A stretch of DNA of 64,000 nt from Oxalobacteraceae bacterium OTU3CAMAD1 (GCA_024123915.1 CP099650.1:1-64000), one strand, 5' to 3'. Counted from the stretch's first letter, positions 1 through 13,700 are shown. The notes: generated by a model not told the origin, from the letters alone. Numbers and translations are program-made.

Positions 1-1398
1 ATGGAAAATTTCTGGCAGACCTGCTCCGCACAGTTGGAGTTGGAACTGACGCCGCAACAATTTAGCGCGTGGATAAAACCGCTCATCCCACTCGATTACG
101 AGGCGGGCAAGTTGCGTGTGGCCGCACCGAACCGCTTCAAGCTGGACTGGGTCAAGTCGCAGTTCGCCAGCCGCATCACCGCGCTGGCCAGCCAGTACTG
201 GGAAGCGCCGACCGAGGTGCAGTTCGTGCTCGATCCGCGCCTGTCGATGCCGCGCAAGCCGGCCACCGTGGTGCCGGCGCCGGACTACAACGACGGCAAC
301 CCGAACAACCACCCGCGCAATTCCGATCCGGTGCCGTCGGTGCCCGAGCTGCCGGCTTCGGCCGCGCCGCGCCGCGAGCAGAGCCGCATCAACACCGATC
401 TGACCTTCGACAGTTTTGTGACCGGTAAGGCCAACCAGCTGGCGCGCGCCGCCGCCATCCAGGTCGCCAACAACCCGGGCGTGTCGTACAACCCGCTGTT
501 CTTCTACGGCGGCGTCGGCCTGGGTAAGACCCACTTGATCCACGCCATCGGCAACCAGGTGATGGCCGACCAGCCGGGCGCCAAGATCCGCTACATCCAC
601 GCCGAGCAGTACGTGCGCGACGTGGTGACCGCCTACCAGCGCAAGGGCTTCGACGATTTCAAGCATTACTATCACTCGCTCGACATGCTGTTGATCGATG
701 ATATTCAATTCTTCGGAGGCAAAAGCCGCACGCAGGAAGAATTCTTCTACGCGTTTGAAGCGCTGATCGCCGCCAAGAAGCAGATCATCATCACCTCGGA
801 CACGTATCCGAAGGAAATCACCGGCATGGACGACCGCCTGATCTCGCGCTTCGACTCGGGCCTCACGGTCGCGATCGAACCGCCGGAGCTGGAAATGCGG
901 GTCGCCATTCTGTTGAAGAAGGCCAAGCAGGAAGGCGTCACCTTCTCGGATGACGTCGCCTTCTTCGTCGCCAAGCACTTGCGCTCGAACGTGCGCGAGC
1001 TGGAAGGCGCGCTGCGCAAGATCCTGGCGTACTCGCGCTTCCACGGCAAGGACATCACGATCGACATCGTCAAGGAAGCGCTGAAGGACTTGCTGTCGGT
1101 GCAGAACCGCCAGATCTCGGTGGAAAACATCCAGAAGACCGTGGCCGACTTCTTCAACATCAAGGTCGCCGACATGTATTCCAAGCGCCGTCCGGCCAAC
1201 ATCGCCCGGCCGCGCCAGATCGCCATGTACCTGGCCAAGGAACTGACGCAAAAGAGCTTGCCGGAGATCGGCGAACTGTTCGGCGGACGCGATCACACCA
1301 CGGTGCTGCACGCGGTGCGCAAGATCGCTTTGGACCGCACCAAGAACCCGGAATGCAACCACGAACTGCACGTGCTGGAACAAACGCTGAAGGGCTAG
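1..1398 (+). CDS. dnaA: Chromosomal replication initiator DnaA
   Basis: Initiator ATPase that binds DnaA boxes, opens oriC and loads the replicative helicase. The 465-residue product has the usual layout: an N-terminal oligomerisation domain (about 1-85), a Pro/Asn-rich variable linker (about 85-130), an AAA+ core with Walker A GGVGLGKT at residues 170-177 and a Walker B LLIDDIQF, then the helix-turn-helix domain IV with the signature [11 protein letters not shown] near the C terminus. Length is normal for betaproteobacteria. The ATG is base 1 of the window, so the upstream region, where oriC and the promoter would normally lie, is not visible. dnaN follows 96 bp downstream in the standard dnaA-dnaN-gyrB order. 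I see no cluster of DnaA boxes between dnaA and dnaN. Confidence 0.98.
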   Translation: MENFWQTCSAQLELELTPQQFSAWIKPLIPLDYEAGKLRVAAPNRFKLDWVKSQFASRITALASQYWEAPTEVQFVLDPRLSMPRKPATVVPAPDYNDGNPNNHPRNSDPVPSVPELPASAAPRREQSRINTDLTFDSFVTGKANQLARAAAIQVANNPGVSYNPLFFYGGVGLGKTHLIHAIGNQVMADQPGAKIRYIHAEQYVRDVVTAYQRKGFDDFKHYYHSLDMLLIDDIQFFGGKSRTQEEFFYAFEALIAAKKQIIITSDTYPKEITGMDDRLISRFDSGLTVAIEPPELEMRVAILLKKAKQEGVTFSDDVAFFVAKHLRSNVRELEGALRKILAYSRFHGKDITIDIVKEALKDLLSVQNRQISVENIQKTVADFFNIKVADMYSKRRPANIARPRQIAMYLAKELTQKSLPEIGELFGGRDHTTVLHAVRKIALDRTKNPECNHELHVLEQTLKG

Positions 1399-1494
1399 CG
1401 GGACGCTAGTTTTGCCATTATGATTGGTCGAACTGCAGAGCTGCACACAAGTTAATCTTGAAATATCGTTAATCTTTACTACTGAGGATAATCT

Positions 1495-2601
1495 ATGCAA
1501 TTGGTCAAAACCACCCGAGATACCCTTCTCCGGCCACTGCAGATCGTGAGTGGTATTGTCGAGCGTCGGCACACTATGCCGATTCTGGCCAATATCCTCA
1601 TCCGCAAAGACGGCGAAAACGTATCCTTCCTGTCGACCGACACCGAAGTGCAGATCACCACGAACGCCCAGATCGGCTCCGGCGCCGAAGTGGCCGGCAC
1701 CACCGTCGCCGCGCGCAAGCTGCTCGACATCCTGCGCGCGCTGCCGGAATCGGGCGACGTCACGATGACCTTGCTGAACAAGCGCCTGACCGTGCAAACG
1801 GGCAAATCGCGCTTCGCGCTGCAAACCCTGGCCGCCGAGGAATTCCCGACCGTCCAGCAAGCCGACAGCTACAGCGCCAGCGTGACCCTGCCGCAAAAGA
1901 CCCTGAAGCACCTGTTCAACATGGTGCACTTCTCGATGGCGCAGCAGGACATCCGCTACTACCTGAACGGCCTGCTGCTGGTCCTGGACGGCAACAACGT
2001 CATCGCCGTGGCCACCGACGGCCACCGCCTGGCGTTCTGCCAGGTCGAGACCGAGCAATCGTTCGAGCGCCAGGAAGTGATCATCCCGCGCAAGACCATC
2101 ATCGAACTGCAGCGCCTGCTGGAAGAAAACGACGAGACCGTTCAACTGGACATCGCCGCCAACCAGGTCAAGCTGACCTTCGCCGACATCGAGCTGATCT
2201 CGAAGCTGGTCGAGGGCAAGTTCCCCGACTACACGCGCGTGATCCCGAAGGGCTACAAGAACGAATTCACGATTGGCCGCGATGAGCTGCTGCGTTCGCT
2301 GCAACGCGCCGCCATCATGACCAGTGACAAGTTCAAAGGCGTGCGCTGCATCATCACGCCGGGCAGCATGAAGATCAGCTCGACCAACGCCGACCAGGAA
2401 GAAGCGGTCGAGGAACTGGAGATCGACTACGGCGGCGATAGCGTCGACATCGGCTTCAACGTCACCTATTTGCTCGACGTGCTCAACAACCTCAAGTGCG
2501 ACCAGATCAACGTCGCCCTGGGCGATTCGAACTCGTCGGCGCTGATCTCGATCCCGGATAACACCGATTTCAAGTACGTCGTTATGCCGATGCGGATCTA
2601 A
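1495..2601 (+). CDS. dnaN: DNA polymerase III beta sliding clamp
   Basis: Ring-shaped processivity clamp that tethers DNA polymerase III to the template. The 368-residue product is full length for the family, starts with the typical MQLVKTTRDTLLRPLQ and ends with the conserved VMPMRI tail that lies by the protein-binding cleft. The three repeated clamp domains span the whole protein. The ATG at 1495 is preceded by a purine-rich site (GAGGA at 1483-1487). It lies directly downstream of dnaA, with which it is normally co-transcribed. Nothing unusual is visible in the coding sequence. Confidence 0.98.
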   Translation: MQLVKTTRDTLLRPLQIVSGIVERRHTMPILANILIRKDGENVSFLSTDTEVQITTNAQIGSGAEVAGTTVAARKLLDILRALPESGDVTMTLLNKRLTVQTGKSRFALQTLAAEEFPTVQQADSYSASVTLPQKTLKHLFNMVHFSMAQQDIRYYLNGLLLVLDGNNVIAVATDGHRLAFCQVETEQSFERQEVIIPRKTIIELQRLLEENDETVQLDIAANQVKLTFADIELISKLVEGKFPDYTRVIPKGYKNEFTIGRDELLRSLQRAAIMTSDKFKGVRCIITPGSMKISSTNADQEEAVEELEIDYGGDSVDIGFNVTYLLDVLNNLKCDQINVALGDSNSSALISIPDNTDFKYVVMPMRI

Positions 2602-2605
2602 GCGT

Positions 2606-5421
<2,816 letters not shown>

Positions 5422-5434
5422 TTGCTGTAGGTGG

Positions 5435-5457
5435 ATCCAAATGCTGGCAATTTGGAT
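5435..5457 (+). terminator. Hairpin just after gyrB
   Basis: A perfect 8-bp stem (ATCCAAAT / ATTTGGAT) with a 7-nt loop lies 13 bp after the gyrB stop. There is no U-tract, so it is a weak candidate for the gyrB transcript end. It also sits exactly at the edge of the accessory island. Confidence 0.35.
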
Positions 5458-5651
5458 ATCATAAAATCGCAGGAATGGGGTCGTGACAATCTTTTTTCAC
5501 TGCACCTCGATTGCAATGAGTTACTCGTAGAGATGATTGGGAGGCGACCTGACAAGTTTCTTGTTTTGGCTGCCTCCTAACTTTTTAGGCATCTAAATTG
5601 TCGATGCTTCGAGTGTTCTTAGCTGGAACAAACCCAAACCAAGAGACCGGC

Positions 5652-6740
5652 ATGAGCAAAAAAGCGAAAGTACTAGAGGATTCTGCGAGCAGCATTGATG
5701 CCGAGCAGCAAATTAGAGATAAGAAGCTGGACGTAGATTACCAAACAAAAGAATTTACTACAGAAGTTCTCGTGCAGAAATATTTTGAGGGTGAGCCCGA
5801 GGACGAAAATGAAATTTTCATTCCAGCCTACCAGCGAGCGTTCGTTTGGTCGCCAGAACGTAAAAGCAAATTTATTGAATCCATTATCCTTGAACTGCCC
5901 ATCCCTTACATCTTTATAGCGACACTTCCTCGAGAAATCGCTGACGACGAAGGCCGGGCTGAAATAGTCGATGGTTCGCAGCGAGTTCGGACGCTTGCAG
6001 GCTTCTTGCACGACAAATTCCCTTTGGTCGGCCTAGAAAAACTTAACAAGCTAAACGGATTCAAATTTTCCGATCTCACCCTTTCACGGCAACGAAAGAT
6101 CAAACGTCAAGGCATTCGAGTTATCGAACTATCGGACAAGGCAGATGAAGCTATTCGCCGCGACATATTTGAACGCATAAATACAGGTAGCGATGAGTTG
6201 CGAGATATGGAAAAGCGCAAAGGAATTTATACAGGTGCGTTTTATGAATTTATAAGAGAGTGTGCTGCCCGCGAAGATTTTAAAGAAATCTGCCCAATTT
6301 CATTTTCAAAACAACGGCGAGAAGAAGCGGAAGAGCTGGTTTTGCGATACTTCGCATACTCTGATACCTATTTGAACTTTAAGCACGATGTGCGGAAGTT
6401 CCTAGATAAGTATCTCAAGGAAAATCAACACGAATTCCCACGTGAACGTATGTTGGCGGAATTTAACGGAATGATGGCTTTTGTTAGGAATAATTTCCCA
6501 TATGGTTTTCGGAAAAATCCCGGTGCTACGACCGTTGCCCGTGTTCGGTTTGAAGCACTAGCTTGCGGGGTCACACTTGCTCAACGAATTAATCCTGCGC
6601 TCGTTTCGCCACAAGTCGATGTTAACCAATGGATAAGTTCAGAAGCGTTTAATACACATGTCGCATCTGACGCAAGTAACTCTTTGCCCAAGTTACGCGG
6701 ACGAATTGAGTATGTGAGAGATCGTTTGCTGGAGGCCTAA
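5652..6740 (+). CDS. DUF262 (ParB/GmrS-like fold) protein, first gene of a putative defence operon
   Basis: The 362-residue product carries the DUF262 hallmarks: PAYQRAFVW at 58-66, a VDGSQR motif at 106-111 and a later FERINTGSDEL stretch. DUF262 is the ParB/Srx-like NTP-binding domain found in GmrSD-type modified-DNA restriction enzymes and several other defence proteins. No HNH or other nuclease domain is visible in this chain, so the nuclease may be the neighbour. The ATG at 5652 was chosen because it opens a typical N terminus; an in-frame TTG at 5598 and ATG at 5604 are possible but have no good ribosome site. The stop overlaps the start of the next gene. Base composition is much more AT-rich than gyrB, which suggests recent transfer. 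A role in restriction is inference. Confidence 0.85.
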   Translation: MSKKAKVLEDSASSIDAEQQIRDKKLDVDYQTKEFTTEVLVQKYFEGEPEDENEIFIPAYQRAFVWSPERKSKFIESIILELPIPYIFIATLPREIADDEGRAEIVDGSQRVRTLAGFLHDKFPLVGLEKLNKLNGFKFSDLTLSRQRKIKRQGIRVIELSDKADEAIRRDIFERINTGSDELRDMEKRKGIYTGAFYEFIRECAAREDFKEICPISFSKQRREEAEELVLRYFAYSDTYLNFKHDVRKFLDKYLKENQHEFPRERMLAEFNGMMAFVRNNFPYGFRKNPGATTVARVRFEALACGVTLAQRINPALVSPQVDVNQWISSEAFNTHVASDASNSLPKLRGRIEYVRDRLLEA

Positions 6741-7354
6741 TGCTAAATGCGCAAACCGAGTTCGAGAGACGCGATAAAGAAATAGAGGAATTTCTCTTGC
6801 ACTTGGAAGGATTGGAAGGCGAAATCGGAATATCTGCTTCGCTAATGAACACAATGAAGTCAGGTGTGTTGGTGATGTTGTATAACGCCGTCGAATCCAC
6901 TATGACCAATTTGATGCAAGACGTTTTTGATCATTTAAAAACGCATAATGTCGATTTCACCAATCTAAACGAAAAAATGAAATCGATTGTTCTAGGTTAT
7001 AGCAAACGAAGAAGTCCAGTAAAATTAGTTAAAAAGATGACTGAGTCGAACCTTGGATTGGCGATTGCTTGCTTTGAACGATCAGATGTGTTCTCTGGAA
7101 ACATCGACTGCAAGGTAATACGCGACACGATGACCGAACTTGGAGTAACGTCAAGACATAGGTATGTCGATGACGCCCTATTAAAGGTCAAAGGTGAGCG
7201 AAATGATCTCGCCCATGGTAACAAGTCTTTCGGCGATTGCGGACGAGCATACTCAGCTGCTGATTTAAGAACCTTGCACAAAAAAATTCAAATTATTTTG
7301 AGCAAGGTAATTATTGATTTTGAAGCATTTATAGCCGCGAAAGCATATGGCTGA
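6740..7354 (+). CDS. HEPN-like nuclease of the MAE_28990/MAE_18760 type
   Basis: The 204-residue, largely alpha-helical protein has R154-N-D-L-A-H159, the R-x4-H motif of HEPN ribonucleases, in the C-terminal part (GERNDLAHGN). The family resembles the MAE_28990-type HEPN proteins that sit beside DUF262 genes. HEPN proteins are usually RNases in toxin or abortive-infection systems; here the likely role is effector for the DUF262 partner. The ATG overlaps the TAA of the DUF262 gene by one base, indicating translational coupling. The gene is AT-rich like its neighbours. Family membership is fairly clear from the motif; the exact substrate is unknown. Confidence 0.75.
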   Translation: MLNAQTEFERRDKEIEEFLLHLEGLEGEIGISASLMNTMKSGVLVMLYNAVESTMTNLMQDVFDHLKTHNVDFTNLNEKMKSIVLGYSKRRSPVKLVKKMTESNLGLAIACFERSDVFSGNIDCKVIRDTMTELGVTSRHRYVDDALLKVKGERNDLAHGNKSFGDCGRAYSAADLRTLHKKIQIILSKVIIDFEAFIAAKAYG

Positions 7355-7386
7355 ATATATCCTGGCAATGGAAGAACTTGATTGCA

Positions 7387-8565
7387 ATGTCAATTAGCAA
7401 TACTGTTAGAGTGAAAAACGCCACAGCCGCTTCAGATTATTGGATTCAATATAATAGGACCAAGTCGTGGCCGGCTTTCCAACCTGCGGCCCCAGAATTG
7501 CGTGTGGTCGATTTATTTTCTGGATGTGGTGGGCTCACACTGGGAGCATTTATCGCCTGTGAGCAATTGAACAGACAGCTTAAGGTTTGCCTTGCGGCCG
7601 ATGTCTGGTCCGAGGCTTTGGAAGTCTATAAACACAACTTTTCGCACGTCCTTGATTACAGCACAACTGCCGATTTATCGACATTAGTTGTCAATCCAGG
7701 TTCCGCTGCATTGTCGCCCACAGGGATTGAACTTGCCGAGAATTTGGGTCAAGTGAATGTAATTGTTGCAGGCCCTCCTTGTCAAGGACACTCGGATTTG
7801 AATAATTCAAGTAGGCGTGACGACCCCCGCAACCTGCTATATACCATTCCTGTCGCCTTCGCACTGCATCTACGTCCTGAGATAGTTTTAATTGAGAACG
7901 TTCCAACAGTAATTCATGCAGAGCACAATGTAGTAAGTTCAGCTCAACAGCTTTTAATAAATTCCGGTTACGCTGTGCTTGAGATCGTGGCGAATGCACA
8001 AAATTTTGGGTTACCTCAGACACGCAAGCGGCACATCATGCTCGCGTCCCGTACGCTTTCCAAAATGGAAATGATAGATCGGCTATCAAAGCTAGAGACA
8101 CGCTCTGACGATGTGCAGCTTTGGGATTTCATTAGTGATTTGGAAAATGAAGCTGAAGACAAAGATCTGTTAATTACCAAGCGATCGAAGATTTCGCCAG
8201 ATAATATTCGTCGAATTAATTACTTATTTGACGCTGATGTTTTTGATCTTCCGAACGAGCACCGTCCGCCATGTCATAGAGACAAGGAACATAGTTACGT
8301 ATCTATGTACGGCCGCTTGAACCACAGTAAACCGGCCCAAACGATAACTAGCGGATTTGGTTCGATGGGACAGGGACGCTTTGTTCATCCGACACAACGA
8401 AGGATGATAACGCCGCATGAAGCAGCTCGAATACAAGGTTTCCCTGATTATTTCGATTTCAACCCGGCAGGGAAAATTACCGCGTTGCGGGAAATGATTG
8501 GTAATGCAGTCCCGCCTCCTGTAGCTGCCGTTTTACTAACTGCGCTACTCTCTGGGTCACGATGA
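7387..8565 (+). CDS. DNA (cytosine-5-)-methyltransferase
   Basis: A C5 methyltransferase of 392 residues with the motifs in canonical order: motif I VVDLFSGCGGLTLG near the N terminus, motif IV AGPPCQG with nucleophile C132, motif VI ENV, motif VIII QTRKRH, and motifs IX/X EAARIQGFPDYF and EMIGNAVPPPVA at the C terminus. The target-recognition region between VIII and IX is short. The ATG at 7387 has GGAAGA 11 nt upstream; an in-frame TTG at 7378 lies too close to that site. It is third in the DUF262-HEPN operon, 32 bp downstream of the HEPN gene. It may modify host DNA so that the DUF262/HEPN pair or the convergent PD-(D/E)XK protein spares it; that is inference. Confidence 0.93.
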   Translation: MSISNTVRVKNATAASDYWIQYNRTKSWPAFQPAAPELRVVDLFSGCGGLTLGAFIACEQLNRQLKVCLAADVWSEALEVYKHNFSHVLDYSTTADLSTLVVNPGSAALSPTGIELAENLGQVNVIVAGPPCQGHSDLNNSSRRDDPRNLLYTIPVAFALHLRPEIVLIENVPTVIHAEHNVVSSAQQLLINSGYAVLEIVANAQNFGLPQTRKRHIMLASRTLSKMEMIDRLSKLETRSDDVQLWDFISDLENEAEDKDLLITKRSKISPDNIRRINYLFDADVFDLPNEHRPPCHRDKEHSYVSMYGRLNHSKPAQTITSGFGSMGQGRFVHPTQRRMITPHEAARIQGFPDYFDFNPAGKITALREMIGNAVPPPVAAVLLTALLSGSR

Positions 8566-8656
8566 CAATGTGGCCACATGACGGAAATGTTCTCGTTTTA
8601 CGGTGCTTGCTGAAATGTTCTTGAGCATTTTTTCACTCATCAAGGCACCTACATCT

Positions 8657-8708
8657 GGTGTAGCCTAAATTGGCCGATTTGGCTAAGAACAGGCTTTGCG
8701 GCTACACC
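8657..8708. terminator. Inverted repeat between convergent genes
   Basis: GGTGTAGCC at 8657-8665 is repeated in inverse as GGCTACACC at 8700-8708, overlapping the stop codon of the minus-strand gene. A shared terminator for the convergent methyltransferase and nuclease-like genes is plausible, but there is no clear U-tract. Confidence 0.3.
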
Positions 8709-10057
8709 GACCGACGCTTATTTTTCGCAATCGCGAACTCCGGCCGTTCTCCAACATTTTCAAGTAAGTCCACAGCCAGGGCTTGAGCCACTGGATATAG
8801 CTCAAGTGGTAGCGCCAATTCCAGCGCCAGCAGAACCCGCACCTTGGGTGGTCTCACTGGGTGATCAATCCGCGCCTGGGCCTCCAACACGGCCTTGTAT
8901 TTCACGAACTGATAGAGGCCACGTTCGTAGTCGCGGAGATTGCCTTCCGAAGTCGACGCTTTTACTTCCACACCGACCCATTCTTTCGCTGATTGGAAAA
9001 GTACATCAATCGCATCGCCGGAACGCAGTCCATATTCGCAGAACACCTTGGCGTCTAGCGGGGCCCCTACCAGGGCAGGCTGCGCCGCAATGAATTCCTT
9101 GAGCGCGAGATGCTGTGGCGACTCGCCGCCTGCACGGCCGCCGCCGGCAGCTCCAGGAACATTTAGTTGAGGCGGCTCACCGGGCAGTTGCAAAACCGAT
9201 TGCACGTCTAGCCAGTGCCGGCCAAAGCGCATGATGCTTAAATATTCCAATTCAACCTGATCGGCTTTTTCTCTCCGAGACAAAGTTGGGTAATTCGGCC
9301 AACGGCCACCTATGCCTACCCCCGGCAGGCCGCGATCAGGGCCGGACTTGTCGACCACAATGGTGGTCAGATACGGTACATTTTCATGCAGCAACTCGGC
9401 GGCACGATCGATGTGCATCATAGCCCTGCCCAAGACATCACCCATCCCTAGCGCCATCGGATCGCCGTGCATGTCGCGACGATTGAGTTGCTCGGCCAAG
9501 TCCTCGTAGGTCATCGTTGTCATCACCTCGTCGCGCTGTGCCAATACGTGTGTTATCAAAAAAGGAATGCTCACCAGTGCTAACTCTTCGTTGGAGCGGT
9601 TAGCTGCAGCGGCTGGCGCTTCGACTACCGAAACGACAGTTCCTTCGGGTACTTGCCACCGATTACGTAACTCGAATCGCTGCCGCTCGATCTTGAATTT
9701 CTGTAGGAAGCTCAACGCCTCTTCGAGTGTAGCAAAACCAATGCGAAACCAGTTGACGGGCTCACCGCGTTGGTGGATTTTGAATTCGCGCGCACCGTAG
9801 AGCTGCCGGTGGTACTGTAACCAGCGTAATATGCTTAGGCGCTCTGATCGAATGTCTACTAGCCTATCAGGGTTCAACGCGAATTCAACCGCATTGCCCG
9901 GCGCATTATCTGAGACGTAGGCAGACGCAATGTGTCCGTCGGGGCGCATGATGCGCCATCCGTGGGCCAAGTCATTGGGTCTACGATTTCCGGGTAAGGC
10001 ATCGAGCAAGGCATCTACTATGCGGGTATCACGCAAGGTGGTCGACGGATTGGGCAT
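8702..10057 (-). CDS. PD-(D/E)XK-like nuclease-fold protein, unknown specificity
   Basis: I do not recognise the first 320 residues of this 451-residue protein. The C-terminal part holds the segment GDAIDVLF...WVGVEVKAS, giving D351-x12-E364-V-K366, the D...ExK signature of PD-(D/E)XK nucleases. It is followed by a helix-rich stretch (DYERGLYQFVKYKAVLEAQ) as in many restriction-like folds. The gene is convergent with the C5 methyltransferase and has moderate GC, higher than the DUF262 operon. It could be a restriction endonuclease paired with that methyltransferase or a stand-alone defence nuclease. The start is an ATG followed by MPNPSTTLRDTRIV. No membrane or secretion signals are seen. Confidence 0.6.
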   Translation of the reverse strand: MPNPSTTLRDTRIVDALLDALPGNRRPNDLAHGWRIMRPDGHIASAYVSDNAPGNAVEFALNPDRLVDIRSERLSILRWLQYHRQLYGAREFKIHQRGEPVNWFRIGFATLEEALSFLQKFKIERQRFELRNRWQVPEGTVVSVVEAPAAAANRSNEELALVSIPFLITHVLAQRDEVMTTMTYEDLAEQLNRRDMHGDPMALGMGDVLGRAMMHIDRAAELLHENVPYLTTIVVDKSGPDRGLPGVGIGGRWPNYPTLSRREKADQVELEYLSIMRFGRHWLDVQSVLQLPGEPPQLNVPGAAGGGRAGGESPQHLALKEFIAAQPALVGAPLDAKVFCEYGLRSGDAIDVLFQSAKEWVGVEVKASTSEGNLRDYERGLYQFVKYKAVLEAQARIDHPVRPPKVRVLLALELALPLELYPVAQALAVDLLENVGERPEFAIAKNKRRSV

Positions 10058-10748
10058 GAGTCCTTAGCGGTGAAAGTAAAGTCAAATTATTGTCGGCGGC
10101 CAACCTAATGCAAAGTGTTGGCGGCCACGATTTCAAGTGTGAGCTCCTCGCTAATCTGACGACGACTTTCGTCTTGTCTCCTGCCCTTTGGAAGCGGACT
10201 TGGTCCTCTTTCTATGCACTATATGAATATATGTCATTTCCGCGTCGATGGCCAAGTAAGAATTCAAATCTGATCGCATTGCCAGAAAATGGGTAACCAT
10301 GCGCCAGGCTTCCGGATTTTTTGCAGCACCCTGGGACGCAAATCGTATAGCGTGCCAATTTATGGATCCATATACTCCAAGTCCCATATAAGGCAGTAGA
10401 AAAACTCTCAGCTTTCTATCATCTTGTTCTGAAAATATCCAATCTAAAAATTGGCATATTTTTGGCGTTTAGGATCTAATACAGGTGGCGGGCCCTTGCC
10501 GCTTCGGCGTTGTAATCTCTAATAATCGAAGAGAGCATTATGGAATGGGATCTTTTCTGCATGATGAATATAATTTTGCGAACAGTTTTTCGAAGATGTA
10601 GTCAAAAATCAGTTTGCTTAACCGTGAAAATTTGATACTAATAGCGGTGCTCAACAAGACATAGTTCGGAACGCCATCAATTCATTAAAAGACGGCCTTC
10701 ATTCAAGGCGAGTCAAGTAATCTTACAAAAAAAGCATCGGCCCAACTA
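10058..10748. other. AT-rich gap of about 690 bp without a convincing gene
   Basis: This stretch separates the nuclease-like gene from the large helicase fusion. The longest open frames are under 80 codons (for example 10151-10387 minus) and have no ribosome site or recognisable product. It may contain the promoter of the fusion gene, but I cannot identify a convincing -35/-10 pair. Confidence 0.5.
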
Positions 10749-13700
10749 ATGACGTCAACACTTACTTACTACAACCAAAACGCAAGCAGTTTTTTCAGCA
10801 ATACCGTAGATGTAGACATGTCCGTCCTGCATGATCGTTTCTTGTCGGAAGTGAGCACAGGGGGAAACATCTTGGACGCCGGATGTGGCTCTGGGCGCGA
10901 TACCAAAGCTTTTTTGGGTCGAGGTTATCGTGTTACCGCATTCGATGCGTCGGAAGAACTTGTTATTCTCGCCAAGAAGCATACTGGCATCTCCATACAG
11001 GTGCGGAGCTTCCTGGATATTAAAGAGCAAGCGATGTACGACGGTATCTGGGCGTGCGCCAGCTTGCTTCACGTTCCGCAGGCAGAAGTACCTAAAGCGT
11101 TGCAATGCCTTTGGCGTGCGCTAAAACCGGGTGGTGCCTTTTACCTAAGTTTCAAACTAGGAACGGCCGAACGTGTTCAAGATGGACGTCACTTTACTGA
11201 CGTCGACGAGTTGCAACTACAGGAATGGCTCGCCGCGCTGGATAACGTCCACAGCGTCGAGTGCTGGTTGTCTACAGACCAGCGACCAGGCCGCACCGAG
11301 CAATGGTTGAATGCGCTCGTCCTTCGAACAAGCGCACCAAAAGAGCATCTCATCACCGGAGGCCAAGATCCATTCCTCCCACACCTTTGCGCTGCTATTA
11401 ATCTAGCGTCAGACGTTGATCTCGCCGTTGCTTTCATCAAGACGACCGGACTGCGCCTACTGCTCCCAGACCTACACAGCACGCTCAAAGGTGACATTGA
11501 ACTGAAGCGACAACCGGCGCGAGTGCGCGTACTGACCAGCGATTACCTTGATGTCACTGACCCCGAGGCGCTTCGCCTGCTGATGCTACTCCAAGCACAA
11601 GGCGCACACGTTAAAGTCTACGAATCCGCCGGCAGCAGCTTCCATCTAAAAGCGTATCTATTCGCTCAACACAGCGGTGGGAATGGCTTGAGCGGAACCG
11701 CATTCATTGGGTCCAGCAACATCAGTCGCCAAGCACTGAAAAATGGTCTCGAATGGAATTACCGTATCGATTACCCCGGCGACGACGGGTTCCTCGAAGC
11801 GCGCTCACAATTTGAGGAGCTGTTCGCCCACCCTCGCTGCATTCCTCTGACCGATACCTGGATTGATCACTACGAGGCCCGGCGCGTTCCATTACCGATG
11901 ACGGTTGCACCGGGCAGCCTTGAGCAAGATCCCCCGCCAGTCCCGTCCAGCGTACAAAACGAGGCATTGTTTGCGTTGCGCGAGACACGTGACGAAGGTT
12001 TTCGTCGAGGCTTGGTCGTGCTTGCCACGGGCCTCGGAAAAACTTGGTTAGCAGCTTTCGATGCGAAACAACTCGGCGCACGACGAGTATTATTTGTCGC
12101 GCATCGGGAGGAGATTTTGAATCAAGCAGCGGAGACCTTCTTGAGGATACGGCCAAGTGCACGCGTCGGCTTTTATGCAGGGCAGACACGCGATACAGAA
12201 GCCGAAGTACTGTGCGCTTCAATCCAAACGCTAGGCCGAGAGGAACATCTCGAACGATTCTCGCCAGAGCATTTTGACTACATCGTGGTAGATGAATTCC
12301 ATCACGCTGCGGCAGCCACATATCGGCGGCTACTTGCATATTTTTCACCACGCTTCCTGTTGGGACTGACAGCAACGCCGGACAGATCGGACCAATCCGA
12401 CATCCTTTCGCTATGCGATGACAATCTCGTTTACACGCGAGGACTGTTTGCAGGCATCACGTCCAAGCTTCTAGTCCCGTTTCACTACTATGGCATCTTC
12501 GACAGCTCCGTCGACTACACCGAGATACCGTGGCGCAGTGGGCGTTTCGATCCCGAACAGCTCTCCAATAAACTGGCGACATTGGCGCGAGCACGACATG
12601 CGCTAGCTGAATGGCAACTCCGGAAGCAACAACGCACTTTGGCATTTTGCGTGTCGATCGCGCATGCAGAATTCATGTCTGCACAATTTGACAAAGGCGG
12701 CATCGCTTGCGCAGCCGTGTACGCCGGTTCCATGCTGAGTCGAGCTGACGCGCTTGAGCGATTGCGTGACGGCCGCCTCGCGATCATATTTTCGGTCGAC
12801 CTCTTTAGCGAAGGTGTGGACTTACCCGCCATCGACACGGTCATGATGTTGCGTCCCACCGAATCGAAAATTCTCTTCTTGCAGCAGTTGGGACGAGGAT
12901 TACGCATGAGCGAAGGCAAGACGCGCCTGGTCATACTGGACTTCATCGGCAATCACAAAAGCTTCCTGCACAAGCCCCAATCTCTATTCAACATTGACGC
13001 CAGCTATAAAAAACTGGCAAATTTCGCACGCAAGGTTGAAGCAAGGACGCTCAACTTGCCCGACGGCTGTTTCGTCAATTACGACTTACAGTTGATCGAT
13101 TTCCTCAAGTCCCTGGACAGCGACGGCATCAAAAACGAGTATGTGGCACTGAAGGACAGCCTGGGCAGGCGGCCAACGCTTGCGGAGCTCTATCGGTCTG
13201 GTGCCAGCATGCTGTCCATGCGCAATGACTACGGCGATTGGTTTGCCCTGGTCCAGGCGATGGATGACCTTGATATAGAAGAGCAAGAAATCGCGGACAA
13301 ACATCGCGGCTTCTTACGCGAAGTCGAGACGACGGCTATGACGAAGAGCTTTAAGATGGTCTTGCTTGAGGCATTTCAGGAGCTAGGCGGATGGGAACAT
13401 CCACCAACTGTCGGCACACTCGCTGATCGATCGTGGCAAGTTCTCCAGCGTCGACGGGCTTTACTCGCGGATCTTCCGGAGGCTCAACGCAAGCTAGCGG
13501 ATGGGACTAGCGATAACTGGCGGCGGTATTGGGCGGCTAACCCAGTGAACGCCTGGGTTGGCGCCACTAGCTCCGCTCGTAAAAACACCTATTTCCAGTT
13601 GCAGGACGGTCTGTTTGAAGCAAACTTCGCACCGGCAGACGCCCGTCAAAAGAAATTTGAACAGATGGTCCAGGAGATAATCGACTATCGCCTTGCCGCG

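Noticed and set aside
1399..1494. oriC between dnaA and dnaN
   Set aside because: No cluster of TTATCCACA-type boxes or AT-rich unwinding region is seen in this 96-bp gap; the origin is more likely before dnaA, outside the window.
5598..5651. Upstream TTG/ATG starts for the DUF262 gene
   Set aside because: The 18 extra residues have no ribosome site before them, and the ATG at 5652 opens a typical charged N terminus. The earlier starts are not excluded.
10151..10387. 78-codon minus-strand frame in the gap before the helicase fusion
   Set aside because: No ribosome site and no recognisable motif; composition does not differ from non-coding surroundings.
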